Shown here: positions 43,919-54,010 of the stretch, piece after piece
Layout: each line of letters opens with the position of its first letter
Numbering within the stretch: the stretch's first letter is position 1
From: Roseibium aggregatum
Lineage (GTDB): Bacteria > Pseudomonadota > Alphaproteobacteria > Rhizobiales > Stappiaceae
Direction of reading: 5' to 3'
Length of the DNA: 64,000 nt
Assembly (NCBI RefSeq): GCF_014692675.1
Contig: NZ_JABFCZ010000012.1
Location: 1 to 64,000, forward strand
Notes under the pieces: generated by a model
Database searches by the model: none
What the model was told of the DNA's origin: nothing
What the model saw: only the letters and a program-made list of their open reading frames with translations
Translations under genes and position numbers: made by a program

Positions 43919-44458
43919 ATGTCCAGTCAACCCGCAACCGCCCTGACAGGGTGTCTTGCTCCGATCGACAAAGGCGGTCTGGAAGACCTGATCGAGAAGG
44001 GCAAGGCCGATCCGAAAGCGGTCAAGACGCTCAAGTGCAAGACCGTGGCGGAAGGCCGTTTCCGGCACGCCAACTACATCCGCGACCTGCAGCCCTACAT
44101 CGTCGACGAACCCCCGGGACTGCTCGGCGACGACACCGCTCCGAACCCCTCGGAAGCTTCGCTCGCAGCGCTGGGTTCCTGCATCGCGGTCGGCCTGCAC
44201 GCCAATGCCGTTCACCGCGGCATCACCATCAACTCGCTCGAAGTCGAGCTGGAAGGTGACCTGAACATCACCGCCGTGTGGGGCACCGGCGACGTCAGCG
44301 AAAAGCCGGTCGGTTTCACCGACGTGCGCATCATCGTCCACATGGACGCCGACGCACCGCAGGAGACCATCGACGAGCTGATCGCCCACGTCTGCCAGTG
44401 GTCGCCGGTGTTCAACACCTTCTCGCGCCCGGTGAACATGGTCGCGGAGTCGGCCTGA
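43919..44458 (+). CDS. OsmC family protein
   Basis: A 179-residue OsmC/Ohr-superfamily protein. The two redox cysteines are present: Cys88 in AALGSCIAVGL and Cys159 in IAHVCQWSPVFN. OsmC proteins reduce organic peroxides through a Cys pair; others have unknown substrates, including sulfur compounds. An N-terminal extension of about 35 residues precedes the core. The start follows AAAGGAGAGAGAA. In this cluster it could handle a reactive sulfur or peroxide by-product. Confidence 0.9.
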   Translation: MSSQPATALTGCLAPIDKGGLEDLIEKGKADPKAVKTLKCKTVAEGRFRHANYIRDLQPYIVDEPPGLLGDDTAPNPSEASLAALGSCIAVGLHANAVHRGITINSLEVELEGDLNITAVWGTGDVSEKPVGFTDVRIIVHMDADAPQETIDELIAHVCQWSPVFNTFSRPVNMVAESA

Positions 44459-44465
44459 CACGTCT

Positions 44466-44490
44466 GTCCGCCCCGTTCCACGGGGCGGAC
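44466..44490 (+). other. Strong intercistronic hairpin after osmC-like gene
   Basis: GTCCGCCCCG (44466-44475) pairs perfectly with CGGGGCGGAC (44481-44490) around TTCCA, starting 8 bases after the osmC stop. No T-run follows, so partial termination or message processing is more likely than full termination. Confidence 0.55.
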
Positions 44491-44528
44491 GTCCATCAGG
44501 AGGGGCAAAACGGTTTAGGAGCTGAAAA

Positions 44529-45656
44529 ATGAACGTACAGGTACAGCCGAAAGAGCAGGCATTCGAGGAGCCTGCAAGCATGATCGAGCAGGTGGCACAG
44601 CTGGCTCAGAAGGACCTTGCCCCCCTGGTCCATGACATCGACCTCAAGGGTCATTACCCGGAAGACTTCATGCGGGCGCTCGGAACCGCGGGAGCCTATT
44701 CCCCCCACGCGCCGATGAACGGTTCGGGCGAATTCGACATTGAAAGCTCCGTGCGCGCCATGTCCGCGGTTAGCGAGCATTGCCTGTCGACCGGCTTCTG
44801 CGTCTGGTGCCAGGATGCGCTTGGCTGGTACATCGCCAACAGCGAGAACGACACGCTCAAGAGCACTATCGGTCCGAAGCTCCTGACCGGCGAGGCGCTC
44901 GGCGGCACCGGCCTGTCCAACCCGATGAAAACCCTGTTCGGCATCGAACGGCTGAAGCTCAAGGCGGAGCGGGTTCCGGGCGGCTTTTCCGTTACCGGCA
45001 TGCTGCCCTGGGTCTCCAACCTCGGCGAAGATCATTATTTCGGCATCGTCTTCTCCCTGCCCGGCGAGAACGAACGGATGGTCATGGCCGTGGCCGACTG
45101 TTCGGCGGACGGCGTCAAGATCGTCGCCAACGACGAATTCGTCGCCCTCGACGGCACGCGCACATTCGCGATCCAGTTCCGCAAGGCGTTCATCCCGGAA
45201 GAGCATGTGCTCGCCGATCCGATCGACAGCTACATTCCGAAGATCCGCGCCGGCTTCATTCTGCTTCAGGCAGGCATGGCCTTCGGCCTGATCAGGAACT
45301 GCATCGACCTGATGGAACAGGCCGGCAGCTCGCTCAGCCACGTCAACTGCTTCCTGCCGGATCAGCCCGCCGATTTCCGCGCACAGCTGGCTGCGATGGA
45401 AGAGGAAGTCTACGACCTCTGCAAGACGCCGTTCGATCCGTCGAAGGAGTATTTCGTGCGCGTGATCAAGGCGCGCCTGGCCGCCGGCGATACCTCCGTT
45501 GCCGCCGCCCACAACGCCATGCTCCATTGCGGAGCCCGCGGCTACGTCAAGCGTGGCGCCGCACAGCGCCGTCTCCGCGAAGCCTATTTCGTCGCCATCG
45601 TGACGCCTGCCACCAAGCAGCTGCGCAAGATGCTGGCGGATCTCGGCGAGGCCTGA
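44529..45656 (+). CDS. Acyl-CoA dehydrogenase-like flavoprotein
   Basis: A 375-residue member of the acyl-CoA dehydrogenase fold. The middle beta domain is visible as GEALGGTGLSNPMKTLFG and VTGMLPWVSNLGEDHYFGIV. The C-terminal helical domain includes AAAHNAMLHCGARGYVKRG. The usual C-terminal catalytic/FAD motif (Y-x-G-T-x-E-I/Q) is not present; the gene ends in AIVTPATKQLRKML. That favours a non-classical role, such as the FMNH2-dependent monooxygenases of the DszC/SfnC type, over beta-oxidation. The start follows TTTAGGAGCTG. Its place between OsmC, rhodanese and cyanase is unusual. Confidence 0.8.
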   Translation: MNVQVQPKEQAFEEPASMIEQVAQLAQKDLAPLVHDIDLKGHYPEDFMRALGTAGAYSPHAPMNGSGEFDIESSVRAMSAVSEHCLSTGFCVWCQDALGWYIANSENDTLKSTIGPKLLTGEALGGTGLSNPMKTLFGIERLKLKAERVPGGFSVTGMLPWVSNLGEDHYFGIVFSLPGENERMVMAVADCSADGVKIVANDEFVALDGTRTFAIQFRKAFIPEEHVLADPIDSYIPKIRAGFILLQAGMAFGLIRNCIDLMEQAGSSLSHVNCFLPDQPADFRAQLAAMEEEVYDLCKTPFDPSKEYFVRVIKARLAAGDTSVAAAHNAMLHCGARGYVKRGAAQRRLREAYFVAIVTPATKQLRKMLADLGEA

Positions 45657-45705
45657 AGACGCCCCGCCGCAAAAAGAGCGACATGCCAATCGCTTGAAAA
45701 GAGGG

Positions 45706-45724
45706 GACCGGCCCTTCCCCGGTC
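45706..45724 (+). other. Intercistronic hairpin before rhodanese gene
   Basis: GACCGG (45706-45711) pairs with CCGGTC (45719-45724) around a 7-base loop in the 92-base gap between the flavoprotein and rhodanese genes. It is weaker than the other hairpins of this operon. Confidence 0.35.
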
Positions 45725-45748
45725 GACGGAGTGGAAAGGACAACAGAC

Positions 45749-46603
45749 ATGACGGACAAAAGCCTGATTTCACCGGCTGAACTGGAAAGCCTGGCTCAAT
45801 CGGAGCCTTGCGTGATCATCGACACGCGGGCGCCGGAAGCCTTTGCCGCCGGACACGTTCCCGGCGCGGTCAATCTGCATGACATCTTCACCTATCTGGC
45901 GACCTCCTCGCCGGAAGGCATCGTCGAACTCAGGGACAAGTTCGCCGAGGAGTTCGGCTCGGTCGGCCTGTCCGGAGAAGAAACCGCAGTCATCTACGAA
46001 CAGTCGATGGACACCGGCTTCGGCCAGTCCTGCCGCGGCTACTTCCTGCTGCAGTATCTCGGCTATCCAAAGATCAAGGTGCTCCACGGCGGCTACGCGG
46101 CCTGGACCGAGGCCGGTCTCCCGGTCTCCACGGAAGCTTCTGCTCCGGAGCCTAAGACCTTCCCGATGACGGAGACCGGCAAGGACCTGATGATGGATGC
46201 GGCGGCAATGCTCGACGCGGTCAAAGACGCTGCCGTGGTCAAGCTCGACGTCCGCGACATCGACGAATGGATTGCGGAAAGCTCTTCTCCCTATGGCAAG
46301 GACTTCTGCCCGCGAAAGGGCCGCATTCCGGGCGCCAAGTGGCTGGAATGGTACCGGATGATGAAGCCGACCCCGTCCGGCCCGATGATCAAGAGCAAGG
46401 AAGAAGTGCTCGCGGAATGCGCAACCGTCGGCATCACGCCGGACACGCCGGTCGCCATCTACTGCTTCAAGGGCGCACGCGCCTCGAACACCTACCTGGC
46501 GCTCAAGGAAGCCGGCGTGAAGGACGTGAAGATCTACTTCGGCTCCTGGAACGAGTGGTCCCGCGATCCGTCACTGCCGATCGAGGAAGGCCTGCCCTAC
46601 TAG
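45749..46603 (+). CDS. Two-domain rhodanese (thiosulfate/3-mercaptopyruvate sulfurtransferase-like)
   Basis: A 284-residue sulfurtransferase with two rhodanese domains. The N-terminal domain, with CVIIDTRAPEAFAAGHVPGA, lacks a catalytic Cys in the expected loop. The C-terminal domain has the active loop AIYCFKGARASNTYLAL with Cys239 as the persulfide-forming residue. CFKGAR differs from the CGSGVT of mercaptopyruvate enzymes and is closer to the CRKGVT of thiosulfate enzymes. It would move a sulfane sulfur to or from cyanide, thiosulfate or a thiol. The start follows GAAAGGACAACAG. Confidence 0.9.
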   Translation: MTDKSLISPAELESLAQSEPCVIIDTRAPEAFAAGHVPGAVNLHDIFTYLATSSPEGIVELRDKFAEEFGSVGLSGEETAVIYEQSMDTGFGQSCRGYFLLQYLGYPKIKVLHGGYAAWTEAGLPVSTEASAPEPKTFPMTETGKDLMMDAAAMLDAVKDAAVVKLDVRDIDEWIAESSSPYGKDFCPRKGRIPGAKWLEWYRMMKPTPSGPMIKSKEEVLAECATVGITPDTPVAIYCFKGARASNTYLALKEAGVKDVKIYFGSWNEWSRDPSLPIEEGLPY

Positions 46604-46620
46604 GGCCCGGCCTTGAAATC

Positions 46621-46652
46621 GCATGGGGCGCACTTGCAGCCGCGCCCCATGC
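46621..46652 (+). other. Strong intercistronic hairpin between rhodanese and reductase genes
   Basis: GCATGGGGCGC (46621-46631) pairs perfectly over 11 bases with GCGCCCCATGC (46642-46652) around a 10-base loop, 17 bases after the rhodanese stop. There is no T-run, so it may be a processing or partial-termination site. Confidence 0.55.
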
Positions 46653-46693
46653 GCCTCTTCCGAAATCCCGAGCAATCGAAACAGACGCGACCC

Positions 46694-47902
46694 ATGACGG
46701 ACCCTATCCTCATCGTCGGCGCCGGCCAGGCCAGCATCAAGGCAGCGGAAACCCTGCGCCAGAAGGGCTACGACGGCGATCTCGTCCTGTTCGGCGACGA
46801 GGCCTTCCTGCCCTACCAGCGGCCGCCGCTGTCGAAAGCCTATCTGAAGGGCGAAATGGACGAGGAACGCCTGTTCCTGCGGCCGGAAGCCTATTTCGAG
46901 GCGGCCTTCGTCGAGCTGCGCACGCGGACATCTGTCACATCCATCGATCCGGCCGCCAAAAGCATCGCGCTGTCCGACGGTACCCGCCTGCCTTATTCCT
47001 CGCTTCTGCTTGCGACCGGCACAAGGGCGCGGCAGATCCCGCTGGAAGGCGCCGCACTTGAAGGCGTGTTTTCCCTCCGGACCATGGCCGATGTCGCCGC
47101 CATCCGGGCGTCGCTGAACGCAGCCGAAAACGTTGTCATCCTGGGCGGCGGCTATATCGGCATGGAATTCGCCGCCGTTGCCGCCGGGCTTGGCAAGACC
47201 GTCACGGTCATCGAGGCCTGCCGGCGGGTGATGGAACGCTCCGTCGCGCCGGAAATCTCGACCTATTTTCAAAACCTGCACCGGGCTCATGGTGTGACCC
47301 TGCGTCTGGAACAGAAGGTCGAGCGGCTGACCGGCGAGACCACTGTCACCGGCGCCGCGCTCGGCGACGGCACGCAAGTCCCCGCCGATCTGGTGCTTCT
47401 GGCCGTCGGCGCCGTACCCGTCACGGAGCTTGCGCAGAGCGCCGGCCTTGCCGTCGGCAGCGGTATCACCGTCGATAAATATGCCCGCACGTCCGCACCC
47501 GGCATCTACGCCGCGGGCGACTGCACCGAGTTTCCCTCGGCGCGCTACGGCCGGTCGATCCGCCTGGAAAGTGTGCAGAATGCCATCGATCAGGCCAGGA
47601 TCGCCGCCGGCAGCATGCTCGGCGAGACGGAAGCTTATGATCCGGTTCCCTGGTTCTGGTCCGACCAATACGACGCCAAGCTGCAAATCGCAGCCCTGTC
47701 TTCCGGCTACGACCGGACAGAAATCGAAGGCGACTATGACGGAGGCCGCTTCGCCCTGAGGTATTTCCAGGGCGACCGGCTGCTTGCCGTCGATACGGTC
47801 AACGCGCCGCGCGACCACATGATGGCCCGCAAGTTGCTTGCCCGGACAGGGCCGGATCGCGACGGAACACCTGCAAACGGAACCCGCGAGGCTGCCGCCT
47901 GA
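46694..47902 (+). CDS. FAD/NAD(P)H oxidoreductase (ferredoxin/rubredoxin reductase type)
   Basis: A 402-residue flavoprotein of the pyridine nucleotide-disulfide class. Motifs are the FAD-binding VGAGQASIKAAETL at the N-terminus, LLLATGTRARQIPLEG, the NAD-binding ILGGGYIGMEFAAVAAGLG and the second FAD contact GIYAAGDCTEF. There is no redox-active CxxxxC pair, so it resembles ferredoxin reductases of oxygenase systems rather than disulfide reductases. It could supply electrons to the neighbouring flavoprotein or to an iron-sulfur partner. No ferredoxin gene is seen in the cluster. The start at 46694 lacks a good ribosome site; an in-frame ATG at 46649 is possible. Confidence 0.88.
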   Translation: MTDPILIVGAGQASIKAAETLRQKGYDGDLVLFGDEAFLPYQRPPLSKAYLKGEMDEERLFLRPEAYFEAAFVELRTRTSVTSIDPAAKSIALSDGTRLPYSSLLLATGTRARQIPLEGAALEGVFSLRTMADVAAIRASLNAAENVVILGGGYIGMEFAAVAAGLGKTVTVIEACRRVMERSVAPEISTYFQNLHRAHGVTLRLEQKVERLTGETTVTGAALGDGTQVPADLVLLAVGAVPVTELAQSAGLAVGSGITVDKYARTSAPGIYAAGDCTEFPSARYGRSIRLESVQNAIDQARIAAGSMLGETEAYDPVPWFWSDQYDAKLQIAALSSGYDRTEIEGDYDGGRFALRYFQGDRLLAVDTVNAPRDHMMARKLLARTGPDRDGTPANGTREAAA

Positions 47903-47978
47903 CCCCAGTCCCAAACCTGAACCGAACCTGACGAACCCTTCAACCGCAAACCAGAGACCTTTTAACAGGAGCAAAGAA

Positions 47979-48464
47979 ATGAGCACGACTGATACAGCGC
48001 CCGCCCCGCTGATGACCAAGCTGGAAATGACCGAGCTGATCATGGCGGCGAAGTTCGCCAAGCAGACCAGCTGGGCCGAAATCTCCAAGGCGGCCGGCAT
48101 GTCCGACGTCTTCGTCGTTTCCGCCTGCCTCGGCCAGAACACCCTGCCGGCGGAAGCCGCCGCCAAGGTCGCTTCCTTCCTTGGCCTCGGCAACCGCACA
48201 AAGGACGTGGAAATCGCCCTCCAGCTTCCGCCGAAGAAGGGCCAGGAAGCCGAGACCGTTTCCAAGGATCCGCTGATCTACCGCTTCTTCGAGATCACCT
48301 ACGTCTACGGCGACACCATCAAGGAACTGATCCACGAGGAATTCGGCGACGGCATCATGAGCGCCATCGACTTCGACCTGAAGATCGAACGGATTCCGAA
48401 CCCGAAGGGCGATCGCGTCCAGGTTTCCATGTCCGGCAAGTTCCTGCCCTATAACCAGTGGTAA
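47979..48464 (+). CDS. cynS: Cyanate hydratase (cyanase)
   Basis: A 161-residue enzyme converting cyanate and bicarbonate to ammonia and CO2 through carbamate. The three catalytic residues are all present: Arg102 and Glu105 in LIYRFFEI, and Ser128 in GDGIMSAIDF. Each is offset by exactly 6 from E. coli Arg96, Glu99 and Ser122. The N-terminal helical domain (AAKFAKQTSWAEISKAAG) and the C-terminal SGKFLPYNQW fit the decameric fold. The start follows ACAGGAGCAAAGAA. It is the last gene of the cluster and is followed by a terminator. No CynR-type LysR gene or carbonic anhydrase gene is adjacent. Confidence 0.97.
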   Translation: MSTTDTAPAPLMTKLEMTELIMAAKFAKQTSWAEISKAAGMSDVFVVSACLGQNTLPAEAAAKVASFLGLGNRTKDVEIALQLPPKKGQEAETVSKDPLIYRFFEITYVYGDTIKELIHEEFGDGIMSAIDFDLKIERIPNPKGDRVQVSMSGKFLPYNQW

Positions 48465-48487
48465 GCGACTCGCTGACAGCAAGAAAT

Positions 48488-48519
48488 AAAGGCCGGTGAG
48501 ATCGATCTCACCGGCCTTT
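48488..48519. terminator. Bidirectional terminator between cynS and aldehyde dehydrogenase genes
   Basis: GGCCGGTGAGATC at 48491-48503 is followed at once by its exact complement GATCTCACCGGCC to 48516, a perfect 26-base palindrome flanked by AAA and TTT. A tight hairpin forms on either strand in the gap between two convergent genes. It is preceded by an A-rich stretch and followed by TTTCGTTTG. Confidence 0.8.
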
Positions 48520-48552
48520 CGTTTGTCCGAATTCCAATGACGAACCGGCTGC

Positions 48553-49980
48553 TCAGCCGTGTGCGATCATGACATGGCGGACGGCGGTGTAGTCCTCGAG
48601 CGCGTAATGGGACATGTCCTTGCCGTAGCCGGACTGCTTCAGGCCACCGTGCGGCATCTCGTTGACCAGCATGAAATGGGTGTTCACCCAGGTGCAGCCG
48701 TAGCGCAGGCGGGCCGACGTCGCCATGGCGCGGGAGACGTCCTTGGTCCAGACCGACGACGCCAGGCCGTAGTCGCTGTCGTTCGCCCAGTTGACCGCCT
48801 CGTCGACATCGGAGAAGCGGGTGACGGAGACGACCGGGCCGAAGACTTCCCGGCGCACGATCTCGTCGGACTGAAGCGCGCCGGCAATGACCGTCGGCTG
48901 GTAGAAGAAGCCGTTGCCTTCATGCGCCTTGCCGCCGGCAACGGCTTCCATGTGCGGCTGTTCCAGGGCCCGTTCGACGAAGCTTGCCACCCGGTCGCGC
49001 TGGCGCATGGAGATCAGCGGGCCGATTTCATTCAGCGTGTCGTCTTCCTGCGCATAGGCGATCTGGGACACTTCCGCCGACAGATCCGCGACCAGCTTGT
49101 CGTAGATCTTCGAACCGGCATAGATCCGGCAGGCGGCGGTGCAGTCCTGGCCGGCGTTGTAATAGCCGAAGGCCCTGAGGCCGGAGACGACGGCGTCGAC
49201 ATCCGCGTCGTCGAACACGATCACCGGCGCCTTGCCGCCAAGCTCTAGATGGGTGCGCTTGACGGTCTTGGACGCGGCCTGAAGGATCTTCTTGCCGGTC
49301 GCCACATCGCCGGTGATCGAGATCATGTTGACCTTCGGGTGGTTGATCAGGGCGTTGCCGACACTCTCGCCGCGGCCGAGGACGACGTTGACCACGCCCT
49401 CGGGAAGGACGTCCGCCAGGATCTTCGCCAGTTTCAGGGCTGTCAAAGGGGTCTGCTCTGACGGCTTGAAGATCACCGTGTTGCCGCCGCCGATGGCAGG
49501 TGCCAGCTTCCAGGCCATCATCATCAGCGGATAGTTCCACGGCGCGATCGAGGCGACGATGCCGATCGGGTCGCGGCGGATCATGGAGGTGTGGCCCGCC
49601 ATGTATTCGCCGGCCGCGCTTGCCGGAACGCAGCGCACCGCGCCGGCGAAGAAGCGGTAGCAGTCGACGATCGCCGGGATCTCGTCGTTACGGACCGCGT
49701 TGATCGGCTTACCGCAGTTGAGCGCTTCGAGTGCCGCAAAGCCGTCGGCTTCCGCCTCGATCCGCTCGGCGATCTTCAGGAGATAGCCGGAGCGCTCCGC
49801 GGGCGTGGTCCGCGACCAGGTCTGAAACGCCTTGTCGGCGGCCGCGACCGCACGCTCCACCTGATCGATGGAGGCTTCCGGCAGATTCAGGACCGTTTCG
49901 CCCGTCCGCGGGTTGAAGATGGCTTCTTCGTGTTCCGTGCCGGCCTCGAAGTCGGCCCCGATCAGCATTTGAGTGTCCAT
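48553..49980 (-). CDS. Aldehyde dehydrogenase, gamma-aminobutyraldehyde dehydrogenase-like
   Basis: A 475-residue NAD(P)-dependent aldehyde dehydrogenase. The catalytic Cys280 lies in [12 protein letters not shown] and the general base Glu246 in [28 protein letters not shown] and ITGDVATGK form the nucleotide site. Sequence style and linkage to a putrescine-type importer resemble PatD/YdcW, which oxidises 4-aminobutanal to GABA. Other amino-aldehydes are possible. It is the last gene of the leftward operon, 20 bases after the permease. No aminotransferase for putrescine is seen next to it. Confidence 0.9.
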   Translation of the reverse strand: MDTQMLIGADFEAGTEHEEAIFNPRTGETVLNLPEASIDQVERAVAAADKAFQTWSRTTPAERSGYLLKIAERIEAEADGFAALEALNCGKPINAVRNDEIPAIVDCYRFFAGAVRCVPASAAGEYMAGHTSMIRRDPIGIVASIAPWNYPLMMMAWKLAPAIGGGNTVIFKPSEQTPLTALKLAKILADVLPEGVVNVVLGRGESVGNALINHPKVNMISITGDVATGKKILQAASKTVKRTHLELGGKAPVIVFDDADVDAVVSGLRAFGYYNAGQDCTAACRIYAGSKIYDKLVADLSAEVSQIAYAQEDDTLNEIGPLISMRQRDRVASFVERALEQPHMEAVAGGKAHEGNGFFYQPTVIAGALQSDEIVRREVFGPVVSVTRFSDVDEAVNWANDSDYGLASSVWTKDVSRAMATSARLRYGCTWVNTHFMLVNEMPHGGLKQSGYGKDMSHYALEDYTAVRHVMIAHG

Positions 49981-50000
49981 AGTCGACCTCCGTTTGTTGG

Positions 50001-50816
50001 TTACTTGCCGTGGCCGGCGATCCGGTCGCCGTCGCGGGTGAGATAATAGGCGCCGAGGATCGGCAGGAATGTCACCAGCACCACCACCATGGCGACCACG
50101 TTGGTCACGGGCCGCTGGCGGGGACGCACCAGTTCCTCCAGCATCCAGATCGGCAGCGTCGACTGCTGACCGGCGGTGAAGGTGGTGACGATGACTTCAT
50201 CGAAGGACAGGGCGAAGGCGAGCATGCCGCCGGCCAGCAGCGCCGTCCCGATGTTGGGCAGGATAACGTGGCGCAGGGTCTGGAACCCGTTGGCGCCGAG
50301 ATCCATGGAGGCTTCGATCAGCGACCCGGAGGTGCGCCGGAAGCGCGCCACCGCGTTGTTGTAGACGACCACGACGCAGAAGGTCGCGTGACCGAGGACG
50401 ATGGTCCAGATCGAATAGGGAATGTCGGCGATATTGAAGGCCGACCGCAGCGCGATCCCGGTGATGATGCCCGGCAAGGCAATCGGCAGGATGACGAGCA
50501 GCGATATGGTTTCCCGGCCGAAGAACCGGGTCCGGGCGACAGCCGCCGCACAGAAGGAGCCGAGCACGACGGCAATGACTGTCGAGACCGCGGCGACCCT
50601 GACGGACAGGGACAGCGCCTCCCAGACATCCGGCCGGTTCCAGGTCACGCCAAGCCACTTCAGCGTGAGGCCGGGAGGCGGCCACTGGTAGCTCTTGTCT
50701 TCCGTGGTGAAGGCATAGACGAAGATCAGCAGGATCGGCAGATGCAGGAACAGCAGTCCAGCGGTCGCGGCGATCTTCAGGCTGAGGGGGGCTTTCGTGG
50801 TTTTGTCAGAGGGCAT
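50001..50816 (-). CDS. ABC transporter permease (PotC/YdcV type)
   Basis: A 271-residue polyamine-type permease with six helices. The conserved EAA coupling loop is visible as [20 protein letters not shown]. It overlaps the other permease gene by 11 bases. It forms the channel together with that subunit. Confidence 0.92.
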   Translation of the reverse strand: MPSDKTTKAPLSLKIAATAGLLFLHLPILLIFVYAFTTEDKSYQWPPPGLTLKWLGVTWNRPDVWEALSLSVRVAAVSTVIAVVLGSFCAAAVARTRFFGRETISLLVILPIALPGIITGIALRSAFNIADIPYSIWTIVLGHATFCVVVVYNNAVARFRRTSGSLIEASMDLGANGFQTLRHVILPNIGTALLAGGMLAFALSFDEVIVTTFTAGQQSTLPIWMLEELVRPRQRPVTNVVAMVVVLVTFLPILGAYYLTRDGDRIAGHGK

Positions 50817-51749
50817 CGAAGGCCCCCATGCGTTTGGCGCCCCAGAGGTAGAAGCCCATGATCACGATGGGCACCACGGTGAAGGCGGCGGCGAGCGGTA
50901 TATTGCCGGCCGTGCCCTGATGGGCGTAGACGGCCTGGCCGATGAAGAGCCGCGACGATCCGATGATCTGGGGAATGATGTAGTCCCCGAGCGTCAGCGA
51001 GAAGGTGAAGATCGACCCGGCAACGACACCGGGCAGCGCCAGTGGCAGGATGACATGACGGAAGGTCTGGCGCGGTTCGGCGCCCTGGTCGGCGGACGCC
51101 TCCAGCAGGCTGACCGGCACCCGTTCGAGCGCGGCCTGCACCGGCAGGATCATGAACGGCAGCCAGACATAGAGGAAGACAAGAAACGTCCCGGTGTAAG
51201 TGACCGAAAGCGAGTTGCCGCCGATCAGCGGGATCGCCAGAAAGGCGTCGAGCGCCCAGGTCAGGTGCAGCTTGGCGAAAAGCCAGTTGAGGATGCCCTC
51301 CTTGGCCAGGATCAGCTTCCAGGCATAGACCTTGACCAGATAGCTGGACCACAGCGGCAGCATGATGCCGAGATAAAACAGCGCCTTCCAGCGCCCCCGG
51401 GCATAGCGGGCGGCGTAATAGGCAATCGGGAACGCCACAATAGCGGCAGCGATCGTTACCGAAGCCGCCATCACGACGGTGCGCAGGATGATGTCGAGGT
51501 TCGATGGACGCAGCAGCTCGCCATAGGTCTTCAGGGTCCATTCGTACTGAATGAGGCCGGAGAACTCGTCGATGGAAAAGAAGCTCTGGGCAAGAAGGGC
51601 GATCAGCGAGCCGAGATAGATCACGCCCAGCCACAGCAAAGGCGGCCCAAGCAGAACGGCAAGCAGCACAGAAGGCCTGCGCCAGAACAGATCTGAGAGC
51701 CTGGCGAAGACCCCGGCGCCGGGCGGCAGGATGGCGGGCGCCATGGCGG

Positions 51750-51753
<4 letters not shown>
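50806..51753 (-). CDS. ABC transporter permease (PotB/YdcU type)
   Basis: A 315-residue permease with six helices. The coupling loop is [21 protein letters not shown] hydrophilic N-terminal part of about 30 residues precedes the first helix ([18 protein letters not shown]). It overlaps the ATPase gene by 4 bases and the second permease by 11. Confidence 0.92.
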
Positions 51754-52739
<986 letters not shown>

Positions 52740-52754
52740 CTCATATTTGTCCTG

Positions 52755-52779
52755 ACGCCTGCCGGAGACCGGCAGGCGT
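52755..52779 (-). other. Strong hairpin between binding-protein and ATPase genes
   Basis: ACGCCTGCCGG (52755-52765) pairs perfectly over 11 bases with CCGGCAGGCGT (52769-52779) around a 3-base loop. In the direction of transcription no U-run follows, so it is more likely a 3' stabiliser or attenuator that raises binding-protein level than a full terminator. Confidence 0.55.
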
Positions 52780-52806
52780 TTGTTTCATTTCCGGTGTTGT
52801 GAAGGA

Positions 52807-53967
52807 TCAGCGGCCGCCGATCACGGCGATATAGTCGGAGACCCAGCGGTAATAGGGCACGCACTGATCCTGGCTGGCGCATTTGGACACCGGCGTGGTC
52901 CAGAACTTGATCTTCTCGAAGTCCTCCATGCCGTTTGCCGCACAGCCTTCCGCGGTCTGCAGACCGCTGCCGTCGGTGCAGGCGGCCGGAACCGACGGGA
53001 CGGCGCCGAACCAGACCGACAGGTCGCTCTGCAGATTGGACGACAGCGTGTGCTCCATCCACAGATAGGCGCAGGTCGGGTTCTCCGCATCCGCGTGCAT
53101 CATGGTCGTGTCGGCCCAGCCGGTGGCGCCTTCTTCGGGAATGGTGGAGCCAATCGGCTGTTTTTCGCTCTGGAGCAGACCGACCTGGAACGGCCAGGAA
53201 CCAGATGCAACGACGCCTTCGTTCTTGAAGTCGTCGATCTGCATGAAGGCATCGTGCCAGTAGCGGGAGACCAGCTTACGCTGCTCGCGCAACAGGTCGA
53301 GCGCTGCGGCATACTGGTCCTCGTTCAGCTCATACGGGCTCTTGATGCCGAGTTCCGGCTTGTGCGCCATCAGGTAGTTGGCGGCATCTGCAATGTGGAT
53401 CGGGCCGTCATAGGCCTGCACCCGCCCCTGGTTGGACTTGCCGTCCGGCAGGGTCATTTCCTCGAAGACAACGTTCCAGCTCTTCGGCGCGTCCTTGAAG
53501 ACGTCGGTGTTGTACATGAGGACGTTCGGGCCCCACATGTAGGGAACGCCGTAATGCACGCCGTTCACGGTGTGCCATGGGGCATCCTTGAGCCGGTCGT
53601 CCACCTTGGACCAGCTCGGAATCAGGCTGATGTTCACCGGCTGGACGCGCTTGCCCGCGATCAGGCGCAGGGACGCATCGCCGGAGGCGGTGACCAGATC
53701 GAAGCCGCCTTCGTTCATCAGGGCGACCATCTCGTCGGAGGTGTTGGCGGTCTTGACCTGGACCTTGCAGCCGCTCTTTTCCTCGAATTTCGTGACCCAG
53801 TCGTAGGCCTTGTCGGTTTCGCCGCGCTCGATGTAACCCGGCCAGGCGACGATATTCACCTGTCCTTCCGGTTTGCCCAGTTCGGTGATCATGTCCGCAG
53901 CCTGCACGCTCGCGCCTTGCGCGATGACGAGTGACAGGACGGAACAGCTAGTAAGCAGTTTTTTCAT
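52807..53967 (-). CDS. ABC transporter substrate-binding protein (PotD/YdcS polyamine type)
   Basis: A periplasmic binding protein of 386 residues. The signal peptide MKKLLTSCSVLSLVIAQGAS is cut near VQAADM. Family text includes VNIVAWPGYIERGETDKAYDW and GGFDLVTASGDASLRLIAG. The start at 53967 follows GGGGAAGGCTTGCAA; TTG 53973 is less likely. Four Cys in the C-terminal part suggest periplasmic disulfides. The ligand is probably putrescine or a related polyamine, judged from the family and the aldehyde dehydrogenase downstream. Confidence 0.9.
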   Translation of the reverse strand: MKKLLTSCSVLSLVIAQGASVQAADMITELGKPEGQVNIVAWPGYIERGETDKAYDWVTKFEEKSGCKVQVKTANTSDEMVALMNEGGFDLVTASGDASLRLIAGKRVQPVNISLIPSWSKVDDRLKDAPWHTVNGVHYGVPYMWGPNVLMYNTDVFKDAPKSWNVVFEEMTLPDGKSNQGRVQAYDGPIHIADAANYLMAHKPELGIKSPYELNEDQYAAALDLLREQRKLVSRYWHDAFMQIDDFKNEGVVASGSWPFQVGLLQSEKQPIGSTIPEEGATGWADTTMMHADAENPTCAYLWMEHTLSSNLQSDLSVWFGAVPSVPAACTDGSGLQTAEGCAANGMEDFEKIKFWTTPVSKCASQDQCVPYYRWVSDYIAVIGGR

Positions 53968-54010
53968 TTGCAAGCCTTCCCCTCAGAATGGATTGCCCAA
54001 GCACTTCCGT

